Part shown: piece by piece, positions 24,867 through 35,163 of the stretch
Numbering within the stretch: position 1 is the first letter of the stretch
Layout of the letters: each line of letters starts with the position of its first letter
Assembly: GCF_002959855.1 (NCBI RefSeq)
Contig: NZ_PPDB01000007.1
Span: 310,001 to 374,000 of the forward strand
Direction: 5' to 3'
DNA from: Veillonella denticariosi JCM 15641
Lineage (GTDB): Bacteria > Bacillota > Negativicutes > Veillonellales > Veillonellaceae
DNA: 64,000 nucleotides
Position numbers and translations under genes: made by a program
Notes under the pieces: model-generated
Seen by the model: the letters and a program-made list of their open reading frames with translations, nothing else
Told to the model about the DNA's origin: nothing
Database searches by the model: none

Positions 24867-25760
24867 TCAATTCTTTTCAGCCTCTTGTTTATCTTTTACA
24901 TATTGACGTTCAAGAGCTTCATAAGCGGCAGTTTTATCGATAATCTGCTTAACTATCGTATCAAGATGAGAGCTTTCACTATAGTCAGCCGGCGCATAAT
25001 ACCGTATACGATGATGACGCATCATTTTATAGACTTTATCCTTATTCTGCTCGTCCGGATCATACACACCGATGGAATGGCCGCCGTTGGCATTAACAAG
25101 GCTCATACAAGGAATATCCGTATCACTGTCACCGATATAAATCATATTGCGGAACGGTACACGCTGTTCCTCGGGTTTAAGATAGTCATTAACACGAGGA
25201 TCGTTGATATCGAGCACACCTTTTTGAATGCGGAATAAAAACTGAGTTTTATTCGTATAATTAATGGCTTGTGCTGGCCATGTAGCAACGCCCTTATCAT
25301 CGAACAGGAACGCACTGGCATAGATTTTTGTGAAAGCCCCCTCTTTTGCCATTTCCGTACCTTCAATCATTTCCTTCAGTCCAGATGAAATGATGTAATG
25401 TTCAATATGTACACCCTTTTCCGCTCCGTATTGTCGAATTCGTTCAAACCAGGTTCGTACGCCGTCATATAATTTAACTTTAGCGCCATAAGCTGATAAC
25501 AACTCCTTTGTAAGAAATTGTTTACCATATGATTTAGTAGCCATCATATACATATAGGCTAAGTTATTATCCATATCGTGCTGCTTGGCAAGTCCATTCG
25601 ATTCTTTCCAGAATGCATCCACATCGATATCCAGAGATTGAATATATCCCTGAGCCTGCATATCGTCAGGCGTCAATGTCTTATCAAAGTCATAACATAT
25701 GGCTAATACAGGGTTAGAATTATTTTCTTGTTGTTCTTCAGTTCTCTCTCGGGTAATCAT
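24867..25760 (-). CDS. HAD-superfamily hydrolase
   Basis: A 297-residue protein of the haloacid dehalogenase superfamily. Motif I is CYDFDKTLTPDD with the nucleophile Asp, motif II is YIISSGLKEM, and motif IV is IYIGDSDTDIPCM. A helical cap lies between motifs I and II. The C-terminal 50 residues are highly charged (KQEAEKN end). I start at ATG 25760 behind TAGGTG; an in-frame GTG at 25766 is possible. It begins just 14 nt after the DUF1848 gene, so the two are likely one operon. The substrate is unknown. Confidence 0.85.
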   Translation of the reverse strand: MITRERTEEQQENNSNPVLAICYDFDKTLTPDDMQAQGYIQSLDIDVDAFWKESNGLAKQHDMDNNLAYMYMMATKSYGKQFLTKELLSAYGAKVKLYDGVRTWFERIRQYGAEKGVHIEHYIISSGLKEMIEGTEMAKEGAFTKIYASAFLFDDKGVATWPAQAINYTNKTQFLFRIQKGVLDINDPRVNDYLKPEEQRVPFRNMIYIGDSDTDIPCMSLVNANGGHSIGVYDPDEQNKDKVYKMMRHHRIRYYAPADYSESSHLDTIVKQIIDKTAAYEALERQYVKDKQEAEKN

Positions 25761-25774
25761 ACGCACCTACTCTA

Positions 25775-26713
25775 CTAAAATAAAGAATCTTGTCTATATG
25801 GTTCATCGATAATCCAACTCGTTTCATCACTCATTCGAATTGTATCACCTGTTAAAACATGTCCCAACAGTAAACTTGAATCAGGATCATGTCGCAGTCT
25901 ATTTCGGCGTACCGCTTCTTGATTTGTGTTGGCATAACAGTATTTACAAAAATGACTGCAACTGTCATAAGCACCGATATCCCCGTGTAAGTAACAACTG
26001 CACTCGGGCCGAGCCGGTGTACGTTTAGGCGCCTTCAACTTAACATGCCACGCCCGCTCATAACAGTCGAGTGTCAAACATCCCGAGGTATTTGCTCCTG
26101 CATTGGAAAATATATGCCCTTCCCCGCAGGTCTTAAGCTCCATATGATGAGCCTTTGCAATTGATACGAATTCAGCGATGATCTTCATCTGTATATCTAT
26201 ATCCGGACGGTACCCATCAGGAAAATTCTGAGCTACCTTATCGAATGTATCTATAAAACTGACCACAACCGTATCAGTGTACCCTTCAAGCGCCTTTGCC
26301 ATTTTTTGAAAGCTTTCACAGTGATAATCAAAGGTATAGGCATGGGTTAACATAATCGGATCATATCTCCACACCATAGATTGGGGATTTAAATGCATAC
26401 TTATTTGCTTAAATCCTTCAAGAACCGTTTCGTAAGGCGGCACAAAAGGTTCAATATCGGTTCCGTACGGTGTTATAGTCATATGCCAATATTGACGATA
26501 AGGCTCGATTACATCCATATAAGGTATGAAAGGAACCGGATTTTTTGTACAAAAGGCTATGCCGTCCACTATATCGGGACTAATCCTATAACGCGTTATT
26601 AATTCGGAATGATACGGATTGCGTACATCTACATACCCTTCACGTATACGATTTGCAAACCAGAGGCCGTAAAAGGCGGGAATATCCGTGCGCTGTCCCG
26701 TTTGTAAAATCAT
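25775..26713 (-). CDS. DUF1848 domain-containing protein with C-terminal cysteine cluster
   Basis: A 312-residue protein recognised as DUF1848 by its start TDIPAFYGLWFANRIREGY, the FCTKNPVPF segment and the C-terminal cysteine group (CSCYLHGDIGAYDSC, then CKYCYAN). The cysteine spacing suggests an Fe-S cluster of the kind seen in this family, which resembles spore photoproduct lyase-like radical enzymes without the classical CX3CX2C. The start is ATG 26713 behind AGGAGAG; the longer GTG start includes that site. Reaction unknown. It heads the apparent operon with the HAD and DUF4241 genes. Confidence 0.82.
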   Translation of the reverse strand: MILQTGQRTDIPAFYGLWFANRIREGYVDVRNPYHSELITRYRISPDIVDGIAFCTKNPVPFIPYMDVIEPYRQYWHMTITPYGTDIEPFVPPYETVLEGFKQISMHLNPQSMVWRYDPIMLTHAYTFDYHCESFQKMAKALEGYTDTVVVSFIDTFDKVAQNFPDGYRPDIDIQMKIIAEFVSIAKAHHMELKTCGEGHIFSNAGANTSGCLTLDCYERAWHVKLKAPKRTPARPECSCYLHGDIGAYDSCSHFCKYCYANTNQEAVRRNRLRHDPDSSLLLGHVLTGDTIRMSDETSWIIDEPYRQDSLF

Positions 26714-26957
26714 GTACTCTCCTCTTATCACAAGCTCTCAGCAAATTTACAAATTAATTTATGATTCTTACATAACAATCGATACCATAAAGCCGTTTGA
26801 TTCCTATCGATACAAAATATAACAGTATTATAGCATAAAGATTAGATGTCTTTCATGAATGATTCTTAATAATTATTTATAGATTTATGTGATATTTCTT
26901 GTATAGTTCATGTTCAATCTATGATACTATATAAGAAATACATAAAAAGGAAAGACT

Positions 26958-27707
26958 ATGAACGATATATTTAATCATCATACTTCTACGGAGGAGGACA
27001 AAACATTTATTACATCATACTGGAGTGAGCGCGCTCATGATTTCAGCGCCTTACGTGCTAAGGAACTTAACAGTACAAAGTTAAATCTATGGCGTAATGA
27101 ACTGATGAGTCATCTTGATAATTTAGGCTCAAATCTACATATATTGGATATCGGATGCGGGGCCGGATTTTTCAGTATCATTCTGTCAGAACAAGGACAT
27201 GAAGTTCACGGTATCGATATTACACCTAATATGATTCATGAAGCCAATTCATTAAGTAAATCATTGGACTGCAACGCCACATTTTCCGTTATGGATGCTG
27301 AACATTTAACCTTTGATAATGAGGCCTTTGATGTTGTAGTGGCACGCAATGTAACATGGAATTTACCGAATCCGGATCAAGCCTATAAAGAATGGCTTCG
27401 CGTATTAAAACCAGGAGGACTGTTGCTCAATTATGACGCGGAGCACGCAAGGAATCATCATCACTTGCCCGCAACTGTTCACAATGCACATGAACATATC
27501 AGACCTGAATTACTCGATAAATGCCATACTATATACCATATGTTGGAGATTTCATCTTTTACACGCCCACAATGGGATACAGAACTGCTCAGTAAATTAG
27601 GGGTTACATCTGTCACCGTTGATCCGACAGTAGGGCCACGCATATATAATGAAGAAGACGAATTTTACATTCCCGTACCCATGTTCTTGGTAAAAGCAAT
27701 TAAATAA
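26958..27707 (+). CDS. Class I SAM-dependent methyltransferase
   Basis: A 249-residue cytosolic methyltransferase of the UbiE/Methyltransf_11 type. The SAM motif is HILDIGCGAGFFSIILSEQG followed by VHGIDITPNM, and the post-motif DVVVARNVTWNLPNPDQAYKEW is typical. Substrate unknown. A possible promoter lies just upstream (about 26900-26935), AAAAGGA precedes the ATG, and a terminator follows at 27728-27763, so this is a single-gene unit. Confidence 0.88.
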   Translation: MNDIFNHHTSTEEDKTFITSYWSERAHDFSALRAKELNSTKLNLWRNELMSHLDNLGSNLHILDIGCGAGFFSIILSEQGHEVHGIDITPNMIHEANSLSKSLDCNATFSVMDAEHLTFDNEAFDVVVARNVTWNLPNPDQAYKEWLRVLKPGGLLLNYDAEHARNHHHLPATVHNAHEHIRPELLDKCHTIYHMLEISSFTRPQWDTELLSKLGVTSVTVDPTVGPRIYNEEDEFYIPVPMFLVKAIK

Positions 27708-27727
27708 AGTCAACCTCTATATAATAC

Positions 27728-27763
27728 AAAACCCACTCTACAATGCATCATGAGTGGGTTTTC
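27728..27763. terminator. Terminator after the methyltransferase gene
   Basis: A perfect 11-bp stem pairs 27728-27738 with 27752-27762. It lies between convergent genes and could work in both directions. Confidence 0.88.
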
Positions 27764-27844
27764 TTCTTACTGTTAGTTATCCTTAATGTATAGAATCATC
27801 AAAAGTATAGTTCACGATAAATTTTGTTTTAGAATTGACTGCTT

Positions 27845-29134
27845 CTAATTACTAAAATAAGCTTGAGCCTTATTAATTTCCGCTCTTAGTTTTTCTTCAT
27901 CAATGGTAAGCAGTTCCTTATCTTTCATAAGAACTTTACCACCTACAATTGCGGTATTGGCATCAGAGCTGTTAGCGGAGTATACAAGTGCGGCTAAATC
28001 ATTGTAGCGAGGCAGCCAATGCATGCCGGATACATCATATAATACAATATCAGCACGATAACCTGCTTTCAAAAGTCCTAAATCATTATATCCTAATGCC
28101 TTTGCACCTTCTACAGTCCCCATAGCCCATGCAGCTTGAGCGGGAATAGCTTTAGGGTCGTATAGACGAGCTTTATGAAGGGTTGCCGCTAAACGGACTT
28201 CTTCAAGCATATCAGCATTATTGTTAGAAGCGGAGCCATCTGTTCCAAGGCCTACGGTAATACCTTTAGCAATCATTTCAGGAACAGGTGCGATGCCGCT
28301 TGCCAATTTCAAATTGGATTGAGGATTATGGGCAACCGCTACATTATTTTCGGCCATAATGTTGATATCTTCATCGGTCACATGTACGCAATGCGCCGCC
28401 AATGTCGTATTCCAGAAGAGTCCTAAATCATGCATATGAGCAATCGGTGTTTTACCCGTAGCTTTCATCACATTCTCCACTTCCCCCTTTGTTTCGGATA
28501 GGTGCATGTGAATGCCGCAATTAAGCTCATGTGATAAAGCGATAACCTTTTCCATGTATGAATCAGGGCATGTATATGGTGCATGAGGCCCCAGTAAGAC
28601 CTTGATACGATTATTATCAAACCCATTCCAAGTGCGATATAAATCCGCATTCTCCGCCAATGCCTGGTCTGCTGTCGGTGAAACACCGGCAAGTCCGCGA
28701 GACAGAACAGAACGTATCCCTGTTTCCTTCACCACCTCCGCAGTCGTATTCATAAAAAAATACATATCGCTGAAAGTAGTCGTACCGGATCGTAACATTT
28801 CCGCTATGCCCAACTGTGTGCCGCAACGCACATAATCATCGTTTAATTTGGCCTCTGTCGGCCAGATCGCATTTTCCAGCCAGTCCATCAATTCTAAATC
28901 ATCCGCGTAATTTCTAAACAGCCCCATCGCAATATGCGTATGAGTATTTACAAGGCCAGGTGCGGCCAACTGACCTTTCCCATCCAGAGTTTCTTTCGCA
29001 TTTGCTTTCACGTATGAGACTTCATCATCAGTTAGAATTGATGTTATATAGCCATTTTCAATTTCAATAGCATGATTTTTAAGAACCCCCTCATCGGTGA
29101 GGACGTCCACATGGGTAATCAATAAATCGGACAT
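27845..29134 (-). CDS. mtaD: 5-methylthioadenosine/S-adenosylhomocysteine deaminase
   Basis: A 429-residue amidohydrolase that deaminates methylthioadenosine or S-adenosylhomocysteine. Zinc ligands are visible in NTHTHIAMGLFRNYADDLELMDWL (HxH), HMHLSETKGE, AHCVHVTDED and LGTDGSASNNNADM. The clustering with ahcY, mtnA and mtnP supports this substrate range over guanine or cytosine deaminase. AAAGGAG precedes the ATG. It is the last gene of the minus-strand salvage operon. Confidence 0.9.
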   Translation of the reverse strand: MSDLLITHVDVLTDEGVLKNHAIEIENGYITSILTDDEVSYVKANAKETLDGKGQLAAPGLVNTHTHIAMGLFRNYADDLELMDWLENAIWPTEAKLNDDYVRCGTQLGIAEMLRSGTTTFSDMYFFMNTTAEVVKETGIRSVLSRGLAGVSPTADQALAENADLYRTWNGFDNNRIKVLLGPHAPYTCPDSYMEKVIALSHELNCGIHMHLSETKGEVENVMKATGKTPIAHMHDLGLFWNTTLAAHCVHVTDEDINIMAENNVAVAHNPQSNLKLASGIAPVPEMIAKGITVGLGTDGSASNNNADMLEEVRLAATLHKARLYDPKAIPAQAAWAMGTVEGAKALGYNDLGLLKAGYRADIVLYDVSGMHWLPRYNDLAALVYSANSSDANTAIVGGKVLMKDKELLTIDEEKLRAEINKAQAYFSN

Positions 29135-29210
29135 AATATCTCCTTTAAGTTAGCATTGCAACATAAGCCTTTTCTAAGCACTTACAGATTTCGCTCTGGC
29201 AGAACTTATA

Positions 29211-30455
29211 TCAGTTTACTTTTGTCAAATAATCGATTTGTTCCTGCGTTAACGTGTCCAAATCATATCCCATGGAATGTAATTTGATTTTTGCAACTTC
29301 TCTATCCAGTTCATGAGGCAATACGTATACTTTTGGTTTCATATTGGCACCGTTATGCAAGATATGTTCCGCTGCCAATGCCTGCATAGCGAAAGATAAA
29401 TCCATGATTTCAGCAGGATGACCATCACCGGCCGCAAGATTTACGAGTCGACCTTCAGCTAATACATATAGTTTGCGACCGTCAGACATCGTATATCCTT
29501 CAATATTTTGGCGTACACGTTCATGACTTACAGCAATCTCTGTGAGATCCTTTACATTCACTTCGCAATCAAAGTGACCTGCGTTACACATGATAGCCTG
29601 ATCTTTCATTACTTCATAATGTTCTTTTACGATAACATCTTTACAGCCTGTTACGGTACAGAAAATATCCCCCACCTTGGCAGCCTCAATCATAGGCAAT
29701 ACTGTAAAGCCGTCGAATACAGCTTCAATCGCTTTGATTGGATCCACTTCGGTTACGTATACATGGGCCCCCAGGCCCTTGGCGCGCATGGCGACCCCCT
29801 TACCGCACCATCCATATCCGGCAACAACGACATTTTTACCCGTTACGGTAAGATTCGTCGTACGCATGATGCCGTCCCATACGGATTGTCCCGTACCATA
29901 GCGATTATCAAAAAGATATTTACAATACGAATCATTTACGGCAATCATAGGGAACGTCAACTGTTTTGCGTGTTCCAATGCATATAGACGATGTACACCC
30001 GTAGTCGTCTCCTCACTGCCGCCTATGAGACGTTCCTTTGCATCCTGGCGCGAAGTATGTAATAAATTTACAAGGTCTCCGCCGTCATCGATAATAATAT
30101 GAGGTTTGTGATCAAGTGCCTTATGGAGAAAATTGAAATATTCTTCATCCGTACAATCATACCAGGCGTATACGGTGATTCCCATGTCTACAAGCCCTGC
30201 CGCCACATCATCCTGAGTGGATAACGGATTAGACCCTGTTACGATGACATCGGCACCGCCGCGTTTTAATACGGTTGCAAGATATGCGGTTTTAGCCTCT
30301 AAATGAACACTTACCACGATGGTTTGTCCTTTGAAAGTCTGCTCTTTTTCAAAACGATCGCCCAATGTATTCAATGTAGGCATAAAATTGGAAACCCATT
30401 CAATCTTCTTACGTCCTTCTGGAGCAAAATTAATATCTTTAATCAACGACTGCAT
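29211..30455 (-). CDS. ahcY: Adenosylhomocysteinase
   Basis: Hydrolyses S-adenosylhomocysteine to adenosine and homocysteine. The Rossmann motif [21 protein letters not shown] is clear, as are DDGGDLV, the substrate-loop [19 protein letters not shown] and the C-terminal end. At 414 residues it is of the shorter bacterial class. AGAGGTAGATATC precedes the ATG. It sits between mtnA and mtaD and shares their strand, consistent with co-regulation of SAM by-product disposal. Confidence 0.96.
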   Translation of the reverse strand: MQSLIKDINFAPEGRKKIEWVSNFMPTLNTLGDRFEKEQTFKGQTIVVSVHLEAKTAYLATVLKRGGADVIVTGSNPLSTQDDVAAGLVDMGITVYAWYDCTDEEYFNFLHKALDHKPHIIIDDGGDLVNLLHTSRQDAKERLIGGSEETTTGVHRLYALEHAKQLTFPMIAVNDSYCKYLFDNRYGTGQSVWDGIMRTTNLTVTGKNVVVAGYGWCGKGVAMRAKGLGAHVYVTEVDPIKAIEAVFDGFTVLPMIEAAKVGDIFCTVTGCKDVIVKEHYEVMKDQAIMCNAGHFDCEVNVKDLTEIAVSHERVRQNIEGYTMSDGRKLYVLAEGRLVNLAAGDGHPAEIMDLSFAMQALAAEHILHNGANMKPKVYVLPHELDREVAKIKLHSMGYDLDTLTQEQIDYLTKVN

Positions 30456-30508
30456 GATATCTACCTCTATAAAGTTTCTTATATAAATCTATGAAAAAAT
30501 AAATACAA

Positions 30509-31573
30509 TTATCTGTTCTGTACGATGTGACACAATTTACCGATAGATTCCTCAAAATCAGGTGTAAGAACGCCTTCTTCCGTGATGATGGCCGTAACCA
30601 ATTCATGGGGGGTCACATCAAAAGCTGGATTAAGTACATTTATGCCCTCCGGTGCAGTTTGTATGCCGTGAAACGATGTAACTTCATAAGCATCACGCAT
30701 TTCTATCGGTATGTCACTACCATTTTTTAAAGTAAAATCAAATGTACTGTACGGAGCAGCCACATAAAACGGAATATTGTGGAATTTTGCGAGAACGGCC
30801 AAACCATAGGTGCCGATTTTATTGGCTACATCACCTTTTGTGGTAATACGGTCTGCACCGACAATTACAGCATCAATTAATCCTTGTTGCATCGCATAAG
30901 CCGCCATATTATCCGTTTCCAGTGTAACGGGAATATCGTCCTCATGTAATTCAAAGGCCGTGAGACGTGCCCCTTGGAGTAGCGGACGCGTTTCATCTGC
31001 ATAAACGCGTTCTAATTGACCTGTTTCATATAATTTACGAACAACACCCAATGCCGTACCGAGTCCGCCCGTAGCTAGTGCCCCCGCATTGCAATGCGTC
31101 AGAATACGCAAATTGCACTGACCTTCAAATAAAGAAGCCCCGGCCTCGGCCATACGTCTGTTAAGACCTACATCTTCTTTGTGAATCGATTCGGCTTCGG
31201 CCGTAATAATTTTTATAATGTGCTCCATGTCAGATGAAGTTTTAGTCTCAGCTTTCACCAGGTTTACAATGCGCTCTACGGCCCATGCCAAATTAATGGC
31301 TGTAGGACGTGTTTCCTTAAGCCTTTCACTAAAATCATAAAAAGTAACTAACTGCTCGTTAAACGGAGCATTAAGTCTTGCCGACTCCATAGCTGCCAAA
31401 ATAAGACCATAGCCGGCAGCAACGCCTATGGCGGGAGCCCCGCGAACACGAAGCATTTTAATCGCCTCTGCCACCTGACGCCAATCGGTGCAGTTAATAT
31501 ATGAAATCTCCGTAGGTAATTTCGTCTGATCCAATAAAATTAAAGTAGACTCTTGCCACTCAATATTATTCAT
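30509..31573 (-). CDS. mtnA: S-methyl-5-thioribose-1-phosphate isomerase
   Basis: Isomerises methylthioribose-1-phosphate to the ribulose form. The MtnA/eIF2B-like motifs RVRGAPAIGVAAGYG, NAGALATGGLGTALGV and DAVIVGADRITTKGDVANKIGTYG identify it, including the catalytic Cys/Asp positions. The protein is 354 residues. AAAGGAGG precedes the ATG. It lies 30 nt after mtnP on the same strand. Later methionine-salvage genes (mtnB, mtnW/X, mtnD) are not in the window. Confidence 0.96.
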   Translation of the reverse strand: MNNIEWQESTLILLDQTKLPTEISYINCTDWRQVAEAIKMLRVRGAPAIGVAAGYGLILAAMESARLNAPFNEQLVTFYDFSERLKETRPTAINLAWAVERIVNLVKAETKTSSDMEHIIKIITAEAESIHKEDVGLNRRMAEAGASLFEGQCNLRILTHCNAGALATGGLGTALGVVRKLYETGQLERVYADETRPLLQGARLTAFELHEDDIPVTLETDNMAAYAMQQGLIDAVIVGADRITTKGDVANKIGTYGLAVLAKFHNIPFYVAAPYSTFDFTLKNGSDIPIEMRDAYEVTSFHGIQTAPEGINVLNPAFDVTPHELVTAIITEEGVLTPDFEESIGKLCHIVQNR

Positions 31574-31603
31574 AGATCCTCCTTTGTGCGGTTCAGAACC
31601 TTA

Positions 31604-32398
31604 TTATAATTTAAAGCCGCCGTATTCGTGCATACGATTATGTGCATCATAGCGGGCATTCACATCGATAAGATCAATGGCCCCCAGAATAAGAGATTTC
31701 AGTTGTGATGCCATATTCGCCATCATTTCAACCACCTCTCCATGCGTTAGGACATCATCGGAAATTCCTGCGGCATAATTTGTAATCATAGAAATAGTGG
31801 AATATGCCATTTCCGCCTCATTTGCAAGATTTACTTCAGGCACATTTGTCATACCTACCGTATCGCCACCAAGCATATGGAACATCTTAATTTCGGCCGG
31901 TGTTTCAAATCGTGGACCCTCTGTGCATACATAGGTCCCGCCGTTATGAATAGATAAACCTTGTTCTGTACCAACCTTTTTCAGAATATCCCGCAATTCC
32001 GGACAATATGGATTGGTTACATCTAAATGAGCCACCGGACGATTACCGCCTTCATAAAATGTGGTGATGCGGTTTTTGGTAAAATCTAAGAATTGATCTG
32101 TTAATACAAAATGACCGGGCTTAAAGTTTTCGTTTAATGAACCTACAGCGGTCGTAGAAATGATAAAGGTGACACCTAATTTTTTTAACCCCCAAATATT
32201 AGCACGATAATTTATCTTGTGCGGAGGGATCGTATGATCTTTACCATGTCGGGCCACAAAGATAACGGTCTTTCCGTGGTATGTACCTTGTACATAATCA
32301 ATTTCACCATATGGTGTCATTAAAGATTCTTCATGAATATTTTCAAAGATAGATGGATCGTATACACCGGTACCGCCGATTACACCAATTGCACTCAT
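31604..32398 (-). CDS. mtnP: S-methyl-5'-thioadenosine phosphorylase
   Basis: Cleaves methylthioadenosine to adenine and methylthioribose-1-phosphate. The PNP-fold motifs are visible: IGGTGVYDP, the phosphate/ribose segment VCTEGPRFETPAEI, and MTNVPEVNLANE. The 264-residue length is standard. ACAGGAGG precedes the ATG. It is the first gene of the mtnP-mtnA-ahcY-mtaD operon. I saw no SAM riboswitch in the short upstream gap, which mainly holds the hslO terminator. Confidence 0.95.
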   Translation of the reverse strand: MSAIGVIGGTGVYDPSIFENIHEESLMTPYGEIDYVQGTYHGKTVIFVARHGKDHTIPPHKINYRANIWGLKKLGVTFIISTTAVGSLNENFKPGHFVLTDQFLDFTKNRITTFYEGGNRPVAHLDVTNPYCPELRDILKKVGTEQGLSIHNGGTYVCTEGPRFETPAEIKMFHMLGGDTVGMTNVPEVNLANEAEMAYSTISMITNYAAGISDDVLTHGEVVEMMANMASQLKSLILGAIDLIDVNARYDAHNRMHEYGGFKL

Positions 32399-32450
32399 AG
32401 TAACCTCCTGTAATTAATACATGTTCGTCTTTATTGTCTCACAGAATAGA

Positions 32451-32482
32451 AAAAGAGGCTATAGCAAAAGCTTATAGCCTCT
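32451..32482 (-). terminator. Terminator after hslO
   Basis: A 10-bp stem pairs 32454-32463 with 32473-32482. On the minus strand it is followed by a T run, so it ends hslO transcription before mtnP. Confidence 0.85.
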
Positions 32483-32508
32483 ATAATTTATAATTATCTT
32501 TACAAGCC

Positions 32509-33387
32509 TTATTGTATGGGACCTTTCGGGCTGAACATCTCTTTCAATTCCTCGCGGCTGAAATGATATTTTTCATTACAGTAATGACATACAAGTTCTG
32601 TCGTTTCGTCTTCTAAAAGAGCCTTTTTATCTTCTTCACGCAATGTCATAAGGACGCCGGCAAAACGGTCTCGACCGCAACGACATTGAAAATGAATCGG
32701 TTCATTATATACTTCATTAACAGTCAGTCCATCGAGCACTCGTTCTACAAGGCCTGTACCATCCGGATGAGCTTTTAAATATTCAGTTACAGGACCTAAT
32801 TCGTTGATGTTTTTTTCTACTTGCGCCAATGCCGCATCCGTTGCATCGGGTAAAGCCTGTACGATAAATCCGCCGGCTACGATTGTGTGATAATCAGGGT
32901 CAACCAATACACCGAGGCTGATAGTTGACGGCACCTGTTCGGAGGCATACAAGTAATAAGCTAAATCCTCCGCTACCTCACCACTTTGGATAGGACTGGC
33001 GGATGTATAATCCTGTGCAAGCTGTGTGAAACGAGTCACCTGCACCTCGCCTTTATGACCGACCGCGGCACCTACATCAAGCTTTCCTTCATATTTAAGC
33101 GGTATATCCACATGTGGTTCATCCACATAGCCGCGCACCGTATTATCTGAAAAAGCATCCACATGGACAACGCCAAGCGGTCCATCACCTTTAATGCGAA
33201 GGCTTACATTTTCATGATTCTTGAAATCTCCGGCTAATAGAATGGCCCCTGTCATGGCGCGACCTAACGCAGCCGTTGCAACCGGCCATAAATCATGGCG
33301 TATACGTGCTGTTTCAACCGTATCCGTTGTAACGGCCAATGACATACGGACCCCTTCACGAGTGGTAAAACGTTTTATATAATCCAT
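32509..33387 (-). CDS. hslO: Redox-regulated chaperone Hsp33
   Basis: Holdase activated by oxidative unfolding in the cytosol. The N-terminal substrate-binding region (about 1-230) is followed by the zinc centre with cysteines in CRCGRDR and CHYC, the CXC-X27-32-CXXC pattern of Hsp33. The 292-residue length is typical. It starts 24 nt after ribH on the same strand, so it may partly read through from the riboflavin operon, but it has its own terminator. Confidence 0.95.
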   Translation of the reverse strand: MDYIKRFTTREGVRMSLAVTTDTVETARIRHDLWPVATAALGRAMTGAILLAGDFKNHENVSLRIKGDGPLGVVHVDAFSDNTVRGYVDEPHVDIPLKYEGKLDVGAAVGHKGEVQVTRFTQLAQDYTSASPIQSGEVAEDLAYYLYASEQVPSTISLGVLVDPDYHTIVAGGFIVQALPDATDAALAQVEKNINELGPVTEYLKAHPDGTGLVERVLDGLTVNEVYNEPIHFQCRCGRDRFAGVLMTLREEDKKALLEDETTELVCHYCNEKYHFSREELKEMFSPKGPIQ

Positions 33388-33410
33388 TCCAGTATTTCCT
33401 ACACATTCTA

Positions 33411-33872
33411 TTAGATTTGATCGATAAGGTTAACCATTTCGATGGCGCCCATAGCGCAATCATATCCTTTATTCCCCGCCTTAGTACCGGCACGTTCGAT
33501 AGCTTGTTCAATATTTTCTGTCGTAACGACACCGAACATTACAGGAATACCTGTTTCCAAGGAAACATGAGCAATGCCCTTTGCCACTTCATTACATACA
33601 TAATCATAATGGGTTGTAGCTCCACGGATAACGGCACCTACACAGATTACGGCATCATAACGTCCGGACAAAGCAGCCTTTTTAGCGATCAACGGGATTT
33701 CATAAGCACCGGGAACCCAAATTACGGTGATATCTTCCTGTTTTACATCATGACGTAATAAGCAGTCCTCTGCACCACCGATCAACTTTGTCGTAATAAA
33801 TTCGTTAAAACGAGAGCCGATAATAGCAAATTTCTTACCGGTACCTAATAAATTACCTTCCTGAACCATCAT
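33411..33872 (-). CDS. ribH: 6,7-dimethyl-8-ribityllumazine synthase
   Basis: Condenses the ribitylaminouracil with dihydroxybutanone phosphate. The family motifs are [33 protein letters not shown] and [23 protein letters not shown]. The protein is 153 residues from the ATG at 33872, 7 nt after AGGAGG; the reading frame upstream of this site is not coding-like. Last gene of the ribD-ribE-ribBA-ribH operon. Confidence 0.96.
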   Translation of the reverse strand: MMVQEGNLLGTGKKFAIIGSRFNEFITTKLIGGAEDCLLRHDVKQEDITVIWVPGAYEIPLIAKKAALSGRYDAVICVGAVIRGATTHYDYVCNEVAKGIAHVSLETGIPVMFGVVTTENIEQAIERAGTKAGNKGYDCAMGAIEMVNLIDQI

Positions 33873-33940
33873 GTTATAACCTCCTGTATTTCTTTTCAAA
33901 AGAAATTTTATTATATGAATAGTAAAGAAGCAGATATGAG

Positions 33941-35143
33941 TTAATTCTCTAACATATGACCCATTTTCTCTTCCTTTGTCTTTAAATAGCCTGCATTAAA
34001 TTTATTCGCCGCAATGATGAGCGGTACTCGACTATTTACATCGATTCCCCAATGCTCCAGGCCATGGCGTTTTTCCGGATTATTCGTCAACAGACGAATA
34101 CTCTTGATGCCCAAGAAACGGATAATTTGAGCCGCCAATGAATATTCACGCATATCTGCAGGAAAACCTAATTGCTCATTAGCCTCCACCGTATCAAGAC
34201 CTTGCTCCTGTAATGCATAAGCCTTAATCTTATTGGTTAATCCGATACCACGACCTTCCTGTCGCATATAGACAACTACGCCTTTGCCTTCTTTCTCAAT
34301 GGCACGTAATGCGTGATCCAATTGCTCGCCACAGTCACAGCGTTTTGAACCGAATACGTCACCTGTCAGACACTCGGAGTGAATACGTACGAGTACGTTA
34401 TCACAGTTCTGTACATCGCCCTTAACGATTGCTAAATGTTCTTTGTGGTCCAATTCATTCTTAAATACGAAGATATTGAAATCACCGAATTTTGTGGGCA
34501 ACTTAGAGCAGGCTCCCAATTCTATCATATCTTCATGTTGTTTACGATATTCGATAAGTTCCGCAACAGATGCGATTTTCAGATTATGTTCCTTTGCAAA
34601 GGACAGTAAATCCGGCAAGCGAGCCATATCACCGTCATCCTTTGTTATTTCACAGATGACAGCCGCCTCCTGTAGCCCGGCCAGGCGACAAAGATCAATA
34701 GATGCCTCAGTATGGCCTTGACGAACTAAAACGCCCCCCTCTCTGTAGACAAGCGGAAATACATGTCCAGGTCGACGAAAATCTTCCGGTTTAGCATTCG
34801 GGTCTAACAGTTTTTGAATTGTATACGCCCGTTCCGCCGGAGATACGCCCGTTGTGGTATCTGCATGATCCACGGTCACCGTGAAAGCCGTCTCGTGATT
34901 ATCCGTATTTTTAGATACCATTGCAGGAATGCCCAATTTTTCAAGTGCTTCGCGACGCATCGGTGTACACACGATACCGCGTGCATATTTTATCATGAAG
35001 TTGATATTTTCCTGATTGGCAAATTCAGCGGCGATAATGAGGTCGCCTTCGTTTTCGCGGCTTTCATCATCGACGATGATAACAGGTTTACCGACCTTTA
35101 GGTCCTGTAAAACCTCCTCAATAGAATGTAATTGTTCACTCAT
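33941..35143 (-). CDS. ribBA: Bifunctional 3,4-dihydroxy-2-butanone-4-phosphate synthase / GTP cyclohydrolase II
   Basis: A fused enzyme supplying both precursors of riboflavin. The RibB part covers about residues 1-205 ([36 protein letters not shown]). The RibA part follows from about 210, with the zinc motif [18 protein letters not shown] and [10 protein letters not shown]. The 400-residue length fits this fusion. AAGGAG lies before the ATG. The arrangement ribD-ribE-ribBA-ribH is common in Firmicutes. Confidence 0.97.
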   Translation of the reverse strand: MSEQLHSIEEVLQDLKVGKPVIIVDDESRENEGDLIIAAEFANQENINFMIKYARGIVCTPMRREALEKLGIPAMVSKNTDNHETAFTVTVDHADTTTGVSPAERAYTIQKLLDPNAKPEDFRRPGHVFPLVYREGGVLVRQGHTEASIDLCRLAGLQEAAVICEITKDDGDMARLPDLLSFAKEHNLKIASVAELIEYRKQHEDMIELGACSKLPTKFGDFNIFVFKNELDHKEHLAIVKGDVQNCDNVLVRIHSECLTGDVFGSKRCDCGEQLDHALRAIEKEGKGVVVYMRQEGRGIGLTNKIKAYALQEQGLDTVEANEQLGFPADMREYSLAAQIIRFLGIKSIRLLTNNPEKRHGLEHWGIDVNSRVPLIIAANKFNAGYLKTKEEKMGHMLEN

Positions 35144-35163
35144 GGGAACACTCTCCTTATTAC

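Noticed and set aside
24795-25238. 147-residue plus-strand ORF
   Set aside because: Antisense to the well-supported HAD hydrolase, with no start signals.
32399-32508. SAM riboswitch before mtnP
   Set aside because: The gap is mostly the hslO terminator; no S-box or SAM-II/III elements were recognised.
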